Source of the DNA: Diogma glabrata
Lineage: Eukaryota > Arthropoda > Insecta > Diptera > Cylindrotomidae
Direction: 5' to 3'
NCBI GenBank assembly: GCA_963693315.1
Contig: OY856186.1
Coordinates: 97,010,943 to 97,074,942, forward strand
Length of the DNA: 64,000 nucleotides
The position numbers were made by a program, and so were the translations under genes. Positions 47,986 through 58,440 of the stretch are shown one piece after another. The notes beneath the pieces were generated by a model, which ran no database searches, was not told the origin of the DNA, and saw nothing but the letters and a program-made list of their open reading frames with translations. Within the stretch, counting starts at the first letter, position 1, and each line of letters starts with the position of its first letter.

Positions 47986-48415
47986 AGATTAAAATTTAAA
48001 AATAACTATAAAAAATTCGAAAAAGCTATGCAAAAACTACAACAGTAATTGGAAAAATGTCCAGAAGGAAAAATGAGGCGATAGGGTTTCTAGTAAACAA
48101 TTAAAAATAATAAGTGACATATCGATATTACATGTTATCGATATTACATGTTGATATTACATGTCTGCATTGAAAAATTCGAAAAAGCGATGGACCACTG
48201 TTATATGGTTCTGGAGTTCTTTCTGAAAACATAATATAATTAAAAACTTATTGAACAAATTGCTGCAAATTTAGAAACTAATAACGATCACATTAAATCG
48301 ATTAGGGTCAATCAATTTCGAGATGAAAATTTAAAAATAACTATAAAAAAATTCGAAAAAGCTTTGCAAAAACTACAACAGTAATTGGAAAAATGTCCAG
48401 AAGGAAAAATGTAAT
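47985..48415 (+). repeat. Direct repeat pair around 335 bp apart
   Basis: 'AAAATTCGAAAAAGCTATGC' followed by 'AAAAACTACAACAGTAATTG' and 'GAAAAATGTCCAGAAGGAAA' occurs at about 48008-48080 and again at 48348-48412. The second copy can be read as 'ITIKKFEKALQKLQQ' then a stop and 'LEKCPEGKM', so the repeat may derive from coding sequence. A 17-base tandem of the 'ATCGATATTACATGTT' type lies between them at 48121-48162. Confidence 0.6.
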
Positions 48416-48670
48416 TAGTAAAAAGGATAATAATTAAATTTTGCAGAAGCCAATTTATTAATTTTTATAATACATAGATTAATTTTTATGTATTGTTATA
48501 CATGACACAACATATTTTGACACAATATATTTTGACATTAATCAATCGTATCTGGTAGGAAAGCTACATATTTTAAACTCAAGTGATTGTAATCAAGTGA
48601 TTATTAAAGTGATTATTGTTTTTAAATCAGAAGTATTCAGATTTTTTGGTAGATCAAGTTGGCAGATAGG

Positions 48671-49144
48671 ATGGCAAAGGTAGAATACATAGAATGTCAG
48701 GTATGCAAAAAATTATTAAAAGCCCCATATGGCATTAATCGGCTTATGAAAAATCAACATAACTTTGTAAAAGTCACAAATACTTGCGAAAAATGCGGAA
48801 CGAAATTTACGAAAAGAGACGAACTCGACAAACATCTCGTTGACGATCATAAGGAACCAAGGCGACATAAATGCCAGCATCCGGGGTGTACCAAAACGTT
48901 TAAGCAAAAGAACAATTTAAATCAGCACATAAGTATAAAACACAAAAACCAGAACGGCGGAGTACAAGAATTTGAGGGCGCTCCAATGGAGGCGGGTCCA
49001 TTGGAAGTGGGTCCTTCGCAAGCGGGTTCATTGGACAACCAGGCCATCATCCATCATCCATCACCAATGGTCCTTTGGCCAGGAATATCATTATTCTATA
49101 ACCCTATATTTTACCCCCAACTGAATATCATATTTTTTAGTTAA
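48671..49144 (+). CDS. Small C2H2 zinc-finger protein, single exon
   Basis: The first ATG after an in-frame TAG (48650) gives 157 residues. Finger 1 (C9, C12, H30) lacks its first histidine: the expected H is L in 'GINRLMKNQH'. Finger 2 is complete (C39, C42, H55, H60; 'CEKCGTKFTKRDELDKHL'), as is finger 3 (C68, C73, H86, H91; 'CQHPGCTKTFKQKNNLNQHI'), joined by a near-canonical linker. Residues 100-120 repeat a short E/G/P-rich phrase (GAPMEAGPLEVGPSQAG). The C-terminus is hydrophobic. Such proteins bind DNA or RNA in the nucleus; the target is unknown. No introns are visible and a poly(A)-like AT region follows, so a retrogene or a transposon-associated gene is possible. It runs convergently towards TFAP4, about 610 bases away. 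Confidence 0.65.
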   Translation: MAKVEYIECQVCKKLLKAPYGINRLMKNQHNFVKVTNTCEKCGTKFTKRDELDKHLVDDHKEPRRHKCQHPGCTKTFKQKNNLNQHISIKHKNQNGGVQEFEGAPMEAGPLEVGPSQAGSLDNQAIIHHPSPMVLWPGISLFYNPIFYPQLNIIFFS

Positions 49145-49756
49145 TTAATCACTATTTTAAAATTTTTTTTTTGAGATTCAATTTTTGTAAACGAAAATTA
49201 TATTTGTTTTTAGCTAAAAGTTTAGTTTTTATATATATTTAATTGTTATAAAAGATCTTTGATTTTTTTTTTATTCATTTATGCAAAATTTAATTTTTTT
49301 TTTTCAAAGACAAAAGCACCCATTTTTATTAATATATTTTTTATAAAAAAAATTTAAGCTATTATTATATTTCCAATTATTTGTTTAAATTATTTTTTTT
49401 CTCTTCAAATGGAATGTTTGTATTATTTATGTATAAATATTTTGCTATTAATTTAAAAAATCAAGAGTATTTTTCTATAATTATTTTAATATAAAATTAT
49501 CCTCTTGTCATTATTATTATATGTACTTAATTACATAATTAACAAAAATTTTTCCTAATAATTTCAATTAGTTCTAATTTTGAACAAAATAAAAATAATA
49601 AATTTAAACAAAAAATCAAAGATCTTTTATAAGTTTCTTTTTGCTATATATTCTAATTTTTTTTTTTTTTGCAATTTTTTAATTTTTTCTTTTATTATTA
49701 GTAAACGTATTTGTATGTCAAATGTTATCTACACGTATAATATTACGTGTAGTCAA
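49145..49756. other. Shared 3' region of two convergent genes
   Basis: Extremely A/T-rich sequence between the ends of the zinc-finger gene (+) and TFAP4 (-), presumably both 3' untranslated regions. 'AAAGATCTTTTATAA' at 49617 and 'ATAAAAGATCTTTGATTTTT' at 49248 form a distant inverted pair. Confidence 0.45.
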
Positions 49757-51001
49757 TCAGGAATTTTGTTTACCAACAATTACCCCAGGCCGACATTGTT
49801 GTTGATGTTGAATATGTTGCTGATGAGCCGGCACAACAATATGACTTGTTATATTTGTTGTTTGTGAATTATTTGTGAGTGAAGTAGGTGCACTTCGAAA
49901 ATGTAGAAATGAGTTCATTTCAACTTTTAATTTACTTTGGGTAGGTGATTGTGATTGAGGTAATAATAAAACTTTTGTTGGTGTTGATGATGATAATGTT
50001 GTAGAATTGGTCGACTTTGTCGTGGTTAATGCGAGTGGTGCATCTTGTGTTGGTTCAGTTATTTCACCAAATAAAGGATCACCTTCTAAATGACGAATTG
50101 CTTCCACAATAGTTTTTAAATTTTGTCGTGATGTACTTGTTAGGTACATTCGCGATTCAGTTGTACCCTTCACAGTTGCTGTAACAACTTCTTCATCAGC
50201 AGCTACTGTGATTGTGGTTGGAGAATTTATTCTTTCAACCTCAACTTTGGGTTCGGCTTTTATAGCTGCTTCTAATATTGGTTGTAGTTTTGCTACAGGA
50301 GTTGATGTTATTTGTGATTCATTATCATCTTTTGTTTTTTCCTCTTCAACAATTATTTCTTCTGATGGTGTTAACGGCCTATCAATATCCATATCTGATA
50401 ATACAACTACTTGTGTTTGTACAACTGAAGCAGGTATAGTTTCAACAACTTGAACATCAGATAAATCAGGATGATTTTTTATGTCAGTTAAAGGTGATTT
50501 TGTATAAACTTCTTTAATGATAGAAACCGGTTCATCTCTAACATTGTCGGTATGATCAATTACTTCATGATGTTGAAATTGTACTGAAACTTCAGACATT
50601 CGATCACTTGAATACTGGCATTCAAGCTGTCTTAATTGTTCTTCCAAAACTATACGATTACGTTTTTCAATTTCTAATTGATGTTTTAATTCCATAAACT
50701 CTTTTGGTGTAAATGTTGTTTGAGTTTGTTGAGTAGCACCTGATGGATGTTTTGTTAACACTGTAAAAATTGTAATTGGTTCGGGTGACATAGATCCAAG
50801 TCCTTCATCTGATGAATCAGATATTGTTTGCATTGTCATGACATTATCAAATTTACGTTTCTTTGCTGTTTGTGGTTCACCATTTGATGAAGTATCTGAT
50901 TGATCTAGCAAACGTTTTAGTTGACAGTTTTGTGATAGTAATTGAGTGCGTTCTTGTTCAAGAGCATACACATATTCTGCTGTTTGTTGTAATATAGCAG
51001 C
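49757..51001 (-). CDS. crp: Transcription factor AP-4 (cropped), large last exon
   Basis: The exon follows a TTTTGTTATTTTTCAG acceptor and is open for 414 codons. It begins AAILQQTAEYVYALEQERTQ, the end of HLH helix 2 running into the first leucine zipper, as in TFAP4. Residues 62-70 'DSSDEGLGS' match the conserved 'DEGIGS' box; residues 102-128 (FMELKHQLEIEKRNRIVLEE then QLRQLEC) are the second zipper; residues 288-308 'TSTSRQNLKTIVEAIRHLEG' match the other conserved TFAP4 box. The rest is S/T/V-rich and insect-specific, ending in a Q/H-rich tail. TFAP4 binds CAGCTG E-boxes as a homodimer in the nucleus; Drosophila cropped acts in growth and dendrite/tracheal branching. The basic region and helix 1 are in an upstream exon not found between 51002 and the window end. 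Confidence 0.92.
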   Translation of the reverse strand, partial: AAILQQTAEYVYALEQERTQLLSQNCQLKRLLDQSDTSSNGEPQTAKKRKFDNVMTMQTISDSSDEGLGSMSPEPITIFTVLTKHPSGATQQTQTTFTPKEFMELKHQLEIEKRNRIVLEEQLRQLECQYSSDRMSEVSVQFQHHEVIDHTDNVRDEPVSIIKEVYTKSPLTDIKNHPDLSDVQVVETIPASVVQTQVVVLSDMDIDRPLTPSEEIIVEEEKTKDDNESQITSTPVAKLQPILEAAIKAEPKVEVERINSPTTITVAADEEVVTATVKGTTESRMYLTSTSRQNLKTIVEAIRHLEGDPLFGEITEPTQDAPLALTTTKSTNSTTLSSSTPTKVLLLPQSQSPTQSKLKVEMNSFLHFRSAPTSLTNNSQTTNITSHIVVPAHQQHIQHQQQCRPGVIVGKQNS

Positions 51002-51566
51002 CTGAAAAATAACAAAACAAAAATAATTAAGTTCGCTATTACGTTGCAAATATGTATGTAATATATGTATGTATCAGATATATTAAATTGCTAAATATTA
51101 CATAAACTCTATATTTTGTAGTATTTATTTATTTCGTGTTTCAATCGTAAACGTTTATTCTCTGATAACAAAGACATTACTAGAAATATAAAATTGGCAT
51201 TGTGGACTTGGTAGTAATAATTTAATTGACAGATAAATTATAAAAATAAATTTAACCATGCACTGTCAAACACTTCAATATATCAAAAAGCATATGGCGA
51301 TAAAATCATTCTGCAAATCGTTCATCAACTAAAAATTCGGATAACAAAAAAGCCTGAATGAACACACGAACGACTGCAACTGAAAAAACCGCTTAAAATG
51401 AAAAGTAAATGGAGATGGTCAATACTACTCTCAATGGACTATTTCACTCTTTAAACAAAACAAGCCAGATGACTTACAAATCCGGTTTTCAGCTAAGATA
51501 CACGCATGGAGAGGATCATTTTCTGGTAATTTGTAAATTTTATTATTATTCTGTAAATATTTAAAA
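51002..51566 (-). other. TFAP4 intron, proximal part
   Basis: Directly upstream of the TFAP4 acceptor on the minus strand. AT-rich, no exon read. By gene structure everything from here to the next TFAP4 exon is intron. Confidence 0.6.
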
Positions 51567-52159
51567 TAGGGTTGCACCGATAAGCAAAAGGGCCGATTAC
51601 CGATTAATCGGCTTACATTATCGACCGATACCGATTAATCGGCTGCCGATTATTTGTTTATACTATGCATTTTAAAATTTTTTTTAATATTTTAATTTGC
51701 AAACTCTTTGGAAAAGCTTAATGAGCTTTTGAATTGAAAAATAAAATTGAAATTAAGTTAAAGTTTCCTCTATGCCGAATTCGAAGGTAAAAACTTTCAT
51801 ATTATTGAATAAATCAGACTATATCAGTTGTCTAACGGTGTTCCTTTCATTATTCATTACGATTATTATTTAAGGAGATATAAGCTCTTCTATTAGGTAA
51901 AATCGTTGGCCTAATATTTTCTGTTTTAATGTAGTATATAAACGATGGCAAATGAATCAATGAATTTGTACTTTACAAGCCCTTCATCTACTGAAAAAAC
52001 AATAAACTGTTTGTTATAAGCTTAAACAGCAATTTGAACTACTTTCGTTGGCTAAATGAACATTTTATTAATATTACCAATATAATCGTGATGTTAATAA
52101 ATTGTTTAATAAGCCAACTAGGCCAATAGAATAACGGAAAAAGATATGGCTTACGCGTT

Positions 52160-54300
52160 GTTGTAGGTAACAGGTCAGACATTTTATCTCTGGGGTAGGG
52201 TACTCACATATGTTTTCCTTGTAAGCGATATAACTCGTAACTATAACTCGATATATAACTAGATATAACTTGATATAACTCGTGTCATGAAACTTTTTTG
52301 TTCCTTAAATGTTTTTCTATAACTTAAAATTAAAAAAAAAACAAAAAAAATTTGTTTTGTTGCAAATTTTTGCGAAAGAATGTCTAAAAAACGATATTTT
52401 TCAATTTAATTTAGTTATTTGCAAATAATTGTTTATAACATAATTGACCCCTCTATCTTGTAGTTCAAACCTCAACGAAAAAAATAAGCTTCAGAACGTT
52501 TCATTCGGCTTGATAGTTTTGGCACAATTCCATTTTGCACTTAATGCCTGAAAAAAAGTTGTTAACTTTGGGCAGGCCGCAAGGTCTGAGTTTTTATCCG
52601 ATCGCAATCTGCTTGACAGGCATCGAAAGGGTGTAGTGTCAGCTTTAGATAACAGTTTTGTTGCCTATACCCATATTCAATATTAACAACAATTACAGTG
52701 GTTCAAAAAACCGCGAAAATTCCTTAGTTGCAAAATTAAATTTCTCAACGAATTTTCCACTTAACGAGATGCGGTTCTTTCTTAGAAAACGGAAGATTTA
52801 AAAAGAAACCTCTCTAACATGATTTGGACCGAGTTATAGCCCATTTTGTTTTTAAAACCGCGATTGTGACATTGATTTTGTATGCCATATGAGCCGTTCA
52901 CTGCACAACACGATTAACTCCATAAAACAAAATGTTAAGAAAATTGAGTTTTTTCAAAGGTCAAATAAATTTCGATATTTAGTAGTGTTAATCTTTATCA
53001 TTCAGGAATGTTATTATAAACATAATTTATTTAATTTTGGTTACTAAGTATATCAATTAGCTATTATAGTAGTAATTTAATTAGTATAATAGATATTATT
53101 AGTTTTTAATGTCAGGTTTTTAATAGTCATTTTTTAATGGTCAGACAAATTTTGACTTTTAATGGTGTTTATCTTAATTATTCAGGAAAGTTGTTTTTAA
53201 CATAGAAAGTTATGACTATAGCAAGTACTTTGACATTTAAATTTAAAATTTTCCAAAAAGTGGAGTTAGTCGGTCTGTGCAGTGAACGGCACATATATCG
53301 ACAGGAACTGAGAATTTCCCTCCAAAATCATACTGTTGTGCTCACAAGATGCGGGGTCTGTGCTTACCCAACACGCGATTGGTTACTCTGACTTCTGCTA
53401 GTAACGTACTCTATGAAAAAATAAAACGTACTGTATAGTAACGTAACACGTACGTAGCGACACGATGTATAATTGAGTATTATTGTAATGACAAATAAAT
53501 TTAATGAAAAAGTAATGAACTAATTATGTGTAATCATGTCCCAAATCATGTTAGAGAGGTATATTTTCTAAAATCTGAGGTTTTCTAAGCACTTCTAAGC
53601 AATTTTAAAAACGCATCTCGTTAAGTTGAAAACTCGTTGAGAAATTTAATTTTGCAGCTAAGGAATTTTCGCAGTTTTTTTGAACCACTGTAATTGTTGT
53701 TAATATTGACTATGGATATAGGCAACAAAAAAGCTATTTAAAGCTGACACTACACCCTTTCAATTCCCGTCATGCAGATTGCGATCGGATGAAAACTCAG
53801 ACCTTGCGGCCTGCCCAAAGTTAACAACTTTTTTTCAGGCATTAAGTGCAAAATGGAATTGTTCCAAAACTATCAAGCGGAATGAAAACGTTTCAGAAGC
53901 TTATTTTTTTTGTTAAGGTTTCAACTACAAGATAGAGGGGTCAATTATGTTATAAACAATTATTTGCAAATAACTAAATTAAATTGAAAAATATCGTTTT
54001 TTAGACATTTTTTGGCAAAAATTTGCAACAAAAAAATTTTTTTTTGTTTTCTTTTTTAATTTTAAGTTATAGAAAAACATTTAAGGAACAAAAAAGTTAA
54101 ATGGCACTAGTGTGCAAAAGTGCACCATTTACGAGTTATATTGCTTACAAGGAAGCAAAAAAAAATTCCAGCACACTTTGTTGAAAAACTCCAGTCCCCA
54201 TGTGCCGGGCGAGTGGTCTCGGCATGTCCATTATGTGAGTACCCTACACCAGAGATTAAAAAAATGTCTGACCTGCTACCGACAATAACACGTACAATCC
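52160..54300. repeat. 2.1-kb palindrome (foldback) inside the hAT-type element
   Basis: Left and right halves are inverted copies around a centre near 53100-53150. Pairs include 'CAGGTCAGACATTTTATCTC' (52170) with 'CAGAGATTAAAAAAATGTCT' (54249); 'CTATCTTGTAGTTCAAACCT' with 'AGGTTTCAACTACAAGATAG' (53917); 'GGGCAGGCCGCAAGGTCTGA' with 'CAGACCTTGCGGCCTGCCCA' (53800); 'AGCCGTTCACTGCACAACAC' with 'GTGCAGTGAACGGCAC' (53278). Arms are about 800 bases with perhaps 5 to 10 percent divergence; the right arm has an insertion at about 53330-53530 with no partner. No frame of interest. Confidence 0.8.
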
Positions 54301-54389
54301 GTAATTGGCCTAAACAAAATTGTTAAATTATGAGTTAAAAGTTCTCAAAATGTGCCATATTTCTTGACGATGTTTACTCTCCATATAAC

Positions 54390-54560
54390 AGTTGAGGTGT
54401 TTAGTGGCCGAGTGGTGGAAGTAGATTTATTTGAATTCGAAGGACTCGCCTTCTATTACCATTCGGATCAAAGTGTGTGTCATTAAGAGCATTCTATGGG
54501 CTGACCACCCATAGAAAAAGTAATCGATTTAATTAAGTCTTAAAGTGAAAGTCAACCAGA
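54390..54560 (+). repeat. Possible tRNA-derived SINE head
   Basis: TGGCCGAGTGG (54405-54415) is a perfect pol III A box as in tRNA-Ser/Leu. A weaker B box, CATTCGGATCA (54460-54470), lies 55 bases on, the spacing found in tRNA. A short hairpin 'CTATGGGCTGACCACCCATAG' type follows at 54495-54516. It does not fold into an intact tRNA (no acceptor-stem pairing seen), so a decayed SINE is the best reading. Confidence 0.35.
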
Positions 54561-54822
54561 AAATAGATTTAATTGTTAAAATTATTACAGATGAGGGACA
54601 ATTGAGGACAGCTAGACTTCTATTTGAGCATCAACAGCACAAAAAAAATATTGAAAAAAATTGTTAACTATAGCAGCGTCTGTAACACGCAGGTTTGTAA
54701 TTTAAGTAAGATCGCAATTTTTTGTTTTATTTTACACCATACAATTTGGAAACATTATCAAAAACGTGCGTTTCTAACCATGTCCCCCCTTGATTCCGAA
54801 CTAAATGGGCAGTAAAATTTGA

Positions 54823-55575
54823 AAAATCCTTTCATAAATTACGCTGCTGCCATATGGACTCCCTAAGTCGCTGACACCCACTGGAATAAGTTACAGATAA
54901 CACAGAACGCAGCCTTGCGTACAGCAACCGGATGTCACTTGATGACCCACTGAGATCACCTGCACGAGGAATGTAACATATTGCCGATCCGTGAACACAA
55001 CGAAATGCTTACCAAACAATATCTTTGGTCCTGTCATAGAGAGCAGCATCCCTGCAATGACATCTTATCCATGACAACACCACCTAGAGACATAAGAAAA
55101 ACTGCGAAATGCTACCTACAAGATGTTAGAAGCAATGAAGACATAAATAACATCGACGAGCCTACGTATAAGAGGGGGTTGAAAAATATACATACCAAAA
55201 CCGTTGAAGACACAATAAAGAACTACGCCCCGAATCGAGTTCTTAATAGCAAACCACCACAAGTCGCTGCTGAAGAGGTAAAACTGTCACGCAGCACCAT
55301 AATCATCCTACCGCAGTTAAGATCCGGTTGGTCACGCATCTTAAATAACTACATGAGTAGAATTGACCATGAAATTGTTGACGAGTGTCCCATATGTGAG
55401 GGCACGCCACATGATGCTAACCACCTTTTCAATTGTCCAGAGAAACCAACCGAACTGACGAAGGAAGATCTGTGGTACCGCCCAAGGGCAGTAGCAGAGT
55501 TCCTGAATCTGGACTTGGAGCTGGAAGAATAGCACCACAACTCGTCGCTACAACAACAACAACAACAACACGTAA
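54823..55575 (+). mobile_element. LINE family L, 5'-truncated copy 2
   Basis: Begins where copy 1 stands at about 28115 ('ATAAATTACGCTG.T.CCATATGG') and runs to a CAA-repeat tail at 55546-55570. It keeps an open C-terminal frame of 183 codons (54981-55532), with 'LRSGWSRILNNYMSRIDHEI', 'CPICEGTPHDANHLFNCP' (C-x2-C-x8-H-x4-C) and 'LWYRPRAVAEFLNLDLELEE' as the protein end. It is about 90 percent like copy 1 and less damaged, so it shows what the family's C-terminus looked like. The truncation is typical of target-primed reverse transcription. Confidence 0.85.
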
Positions 55576-55579
55576 CAAT

Positions 55580-55935
55580 TTGAGTAACATTTAAGTTTAC
55601 ACTGCAGCGTTTTTGAATAACATTTTATTAAAAGCGTGCGTTTTTTATGAAGTTAAAGCGAACTCAGAATTGACTGGACCCCAGATTTAAAGATATGCAA
55701 ATTGTAAAGTGATAAAGATACTGATCAGACATAATGTATTACACTTAAATATACAAATGAAATTTATATAGTACACATAACAATTTTTTCAGAAAATTCG
55801 CCGAGTTAGGAGAGTTCACCGTAACCACAAATCCTTAATTTTAAACTGTATACAACTATAATTGATTATGACGTTTTAGAATTTAGAGTTTGTTGTGTTT
55901 AAAATGTGATATCCGATAAAAAAAACAAATGTTGA
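55580..55935. other. Interior of the hAT-type element, unassigned
   Basis: AT-rich sequence between the LINE tail and the right subterminal repeats; nothing recognised. Confidence 0.4.
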
Positions 55936-56164
55936 TAATCGTCCGATTAATCGGACAAATATGCCGATACCGATTAATCGGCGAATTGGCCGATATAGCC
56001 GATTACCGATTAATTGGTGCAACCCTAATTTTAAACAAATTTGCTTTTTATCTCATTTTATTTTTATCTCATTTTATTTTTATTTTCTTTATCATAAAAT
56101 ATCGGCCTAAGACCTAGGTCATATTTTATGTGTGATAAGATTTATTGTTTAGTTATCCTTTCTT

Positions 56165-56285
56165 TAAAAAAACAAACAAAGATGCTTAGAAAGCATGTTG
56201 TTGTGGAACCTTGGTCTTAAAAGGTTTTTATGTGTTATTGTGTCACATATTGTAGTTCCCATAATGCATTTTATAAAACAAATGG
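56165..56285 (+). mobile_element. jockey-like LINE 3' end, dispersed copy
   Basis: 'AAGCATGTTGTTGTGGAACC', 'TTAAAAGGTTTTTATGTGTT', 'GTGTCACATATTGTAGTTCC' match 10943-11035. Strong 5' truncation; located just right of the hAT-type element. Confidence 0.7.
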
Positions 56286-58440
56286 TAAAATGTAAGGTTA
56301 CTTACGGCTGGGTTTAATGAAACTAGCTTTGGTTCAGCATAAGTTCAGTTAATTTCTCGTTTAATTCAACCAAGCTAGGGTAATTGAATGTGAACTTAAA
56401 TTAAGTCAGAATTATATTCATTTTTTTAAGTAGTATTAGATGTGCCCGCTCTTCACAGCTGTATTGGTTGAATGTGCCCAACTTTGGTTTATAAAATAAA
56501 AAATTTGCCCAACTGCTAGTTATAGTTCCATTCAAATAGCACAAAAACACAATGACATTGGACAATAACATACATTTATTACTTCAGTGCAAACAATCTA
56601 CTTTTTGCAAAACGAAAACTTCAAAAGGTTAGACAAAAAATCATATGGCGCTAAATTTCACAAGTAAATATTAAAGAATTGTAAATCTTTTAGTCTTAAC
56701 TTTTTACCACATCATCAATTTTATAAATAGCATAGTTTTTTTTGCAAACTATTAAAATAATTCGTTTCGCATCGAACATTTTTTATTTATTTTTATCTTA
56801 CAATAATTGTATGTTGTTATTACTTCTAAAAATAGAAATAAGTTTATAAAAAAAATTATAAGAAAAAAATTTTTTTTTCTTTAGTTAAATGAGAAGTTAT
56901 ATATCGTTATATGAACAATTATTTATTGTTGATCTACACCAATTTGATAAGTATTCTGATTAGAAAATTTGTGAGATTTTGAAGAAAAATTTAAAACTTT
57001 GAATTTGGCGATTTTCAACTATCAATTACTTTTCGTCATAAAACTTTTTATAGATTTACAAGCATGCAACCAACATGTGTTCTAGAGAATCAATTAACTA
57101 TGCTAACTATAAATATAATCGATATAATAATTATTTAGTTTCTTGATCATAAAAATAGTTTTCTTCAAAAATAAAATATAAACTATCAAACATATATCTT
57201 TTATATTCATGTTCGTTTATGAAGGACACAAGTTCTTTCACCTGAGGCAAAGCATACCTAAGCTATATAACAACAACACTCTACAACACAAAATCGAAAA
57301 ATATTATTATGAGAATTTTAGAATTTCATCAAAGGCGCACTATAAAACTATAATTTATAGTAAAAGAGAGAGAAAAAACTAAAATTTGTGATTCTAAAAT
57401 TTTTAAATTCAACTCAAATCTGAAACTATTTAAGCAGGGTTTACAATAAAAGTTTAAAATTTTTATGAATGGAAAAATATTGCGTAAGCCGAACAAGATA
57501 TATTTGTAAATTGTAGTTTGTAATTTTAAAGTTGAATGAGTAATTACTACGGCTTTCTATGAAAAAGAGAAAATAAGTTTAAAAAGTAATTAAAAATTTG
57601 TATTAATAAAAATTGATTATTAAAAAACACTCCAACCCTGTATAATGAAATACAAATATAAAATGTAGAATAAAATTCAATCGATTGATAATGACGCAGA
57701 CGCCATGTTCATGTTGTTGGTTAGTGTTATATATATACATATATCGAAACCAAAAATAAACGCGAGCGTATCGAATCAGACCACATGTTTTTATATTATT
57801 CGAATTTAATAAAAGAAATATAATTACAAGTGAGTAATTCAATTTAGGTTCATTTAAAATCCATATAATCGCAAAAGAGCAAGAAATAAATAAAAAGGTC
57901 ATCATATAGTCCACCAAATACCGATAGACTACATAAAATTTTTAAGAAATTATTGATTTTTATTTAAACTTTTATTTTACTACAGATCTATTATAGATTA
58001 ACCTTATTATTGGTGTCCGTACGCCATGCGCAAACATACGAGCACACACTACAAATTCTTTTTATATAACGTAAACATTTTATGTAATGTTTAACTATTT
58101 TTACGATTTTTTGTTTTGGTTTTGAATTTAAATAAGAAAACAGCTGTGGCTCATTTGACTTTGAGCAAACGTTTTTTTTCTTTCACAAAGATAAAATGAA
58201 AAGAAAAACATAATAGTAGATTAGAATCCTTTGTAACTTAAAAAAAATGTATATATGCAATAAAGAATGAGACAACGCCCTAAATGATAAACATTTGAAC
58301 TTTATTTAAATTATAAATTGTAAAACAGCTGAAAAATCACATGATTGATTTGTAAATAAAAACTGTGGTAGAACGTTTTCTTGTAATATCCTTTTATAAC
58401 ATTAAACCTATGAAGAACAAAAACTTATAATACATATATA
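56286..58440. other. AT-rich DNA, probably TFAP4 intron or intergenic
   Basis: No exon recognised. The 104-codon minus-strand frame at 57603-57917 is rich in I, F, L, Y and has no conserved motif. 57730-57745 is a TA-rich microsatellite. Confidence 0.4.

Larger units (their letters stand above)
51567..56027. mobile_element. hAT-type element, 4.46 kb, with near-matching 8-bp target duplication
   Basis: The ends are TAGGGTTGCACCGAT and, inverted, TAGGGTTGCACCAAT. Both subterminal regions (51590-51650 and 55940-56015) are filled with 'CCGATTAATCGG' palindromes and 'GCCGATTACCGAT'. The flanking octamers are ATTTAAAA (51559-51566) and ATTTTAAA (56028-56035), differing at one base; 8-bp duplications and TAGGG/CAGGG ends fit hAT. 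No hAT transposase frame was found; the interior is a large palindrome, a LINE copy and unassigned sequence. It probably sits in the TFAP4 intron. An alternative is that the two ends belong to separate relics. Confidence 0.65.

Noticed and set aside
54624..54815. 63-codon plus-strand frame
   Set aside because: AT-driven chance frame between the tRNA-like segment and the LINE copy.
57603..57917. 104-codon minus-strand frame with hydrophobic stretches
   Set aside because: Hydrophobic residues follow from T-rich DNA; no conserved motif, no splice context.
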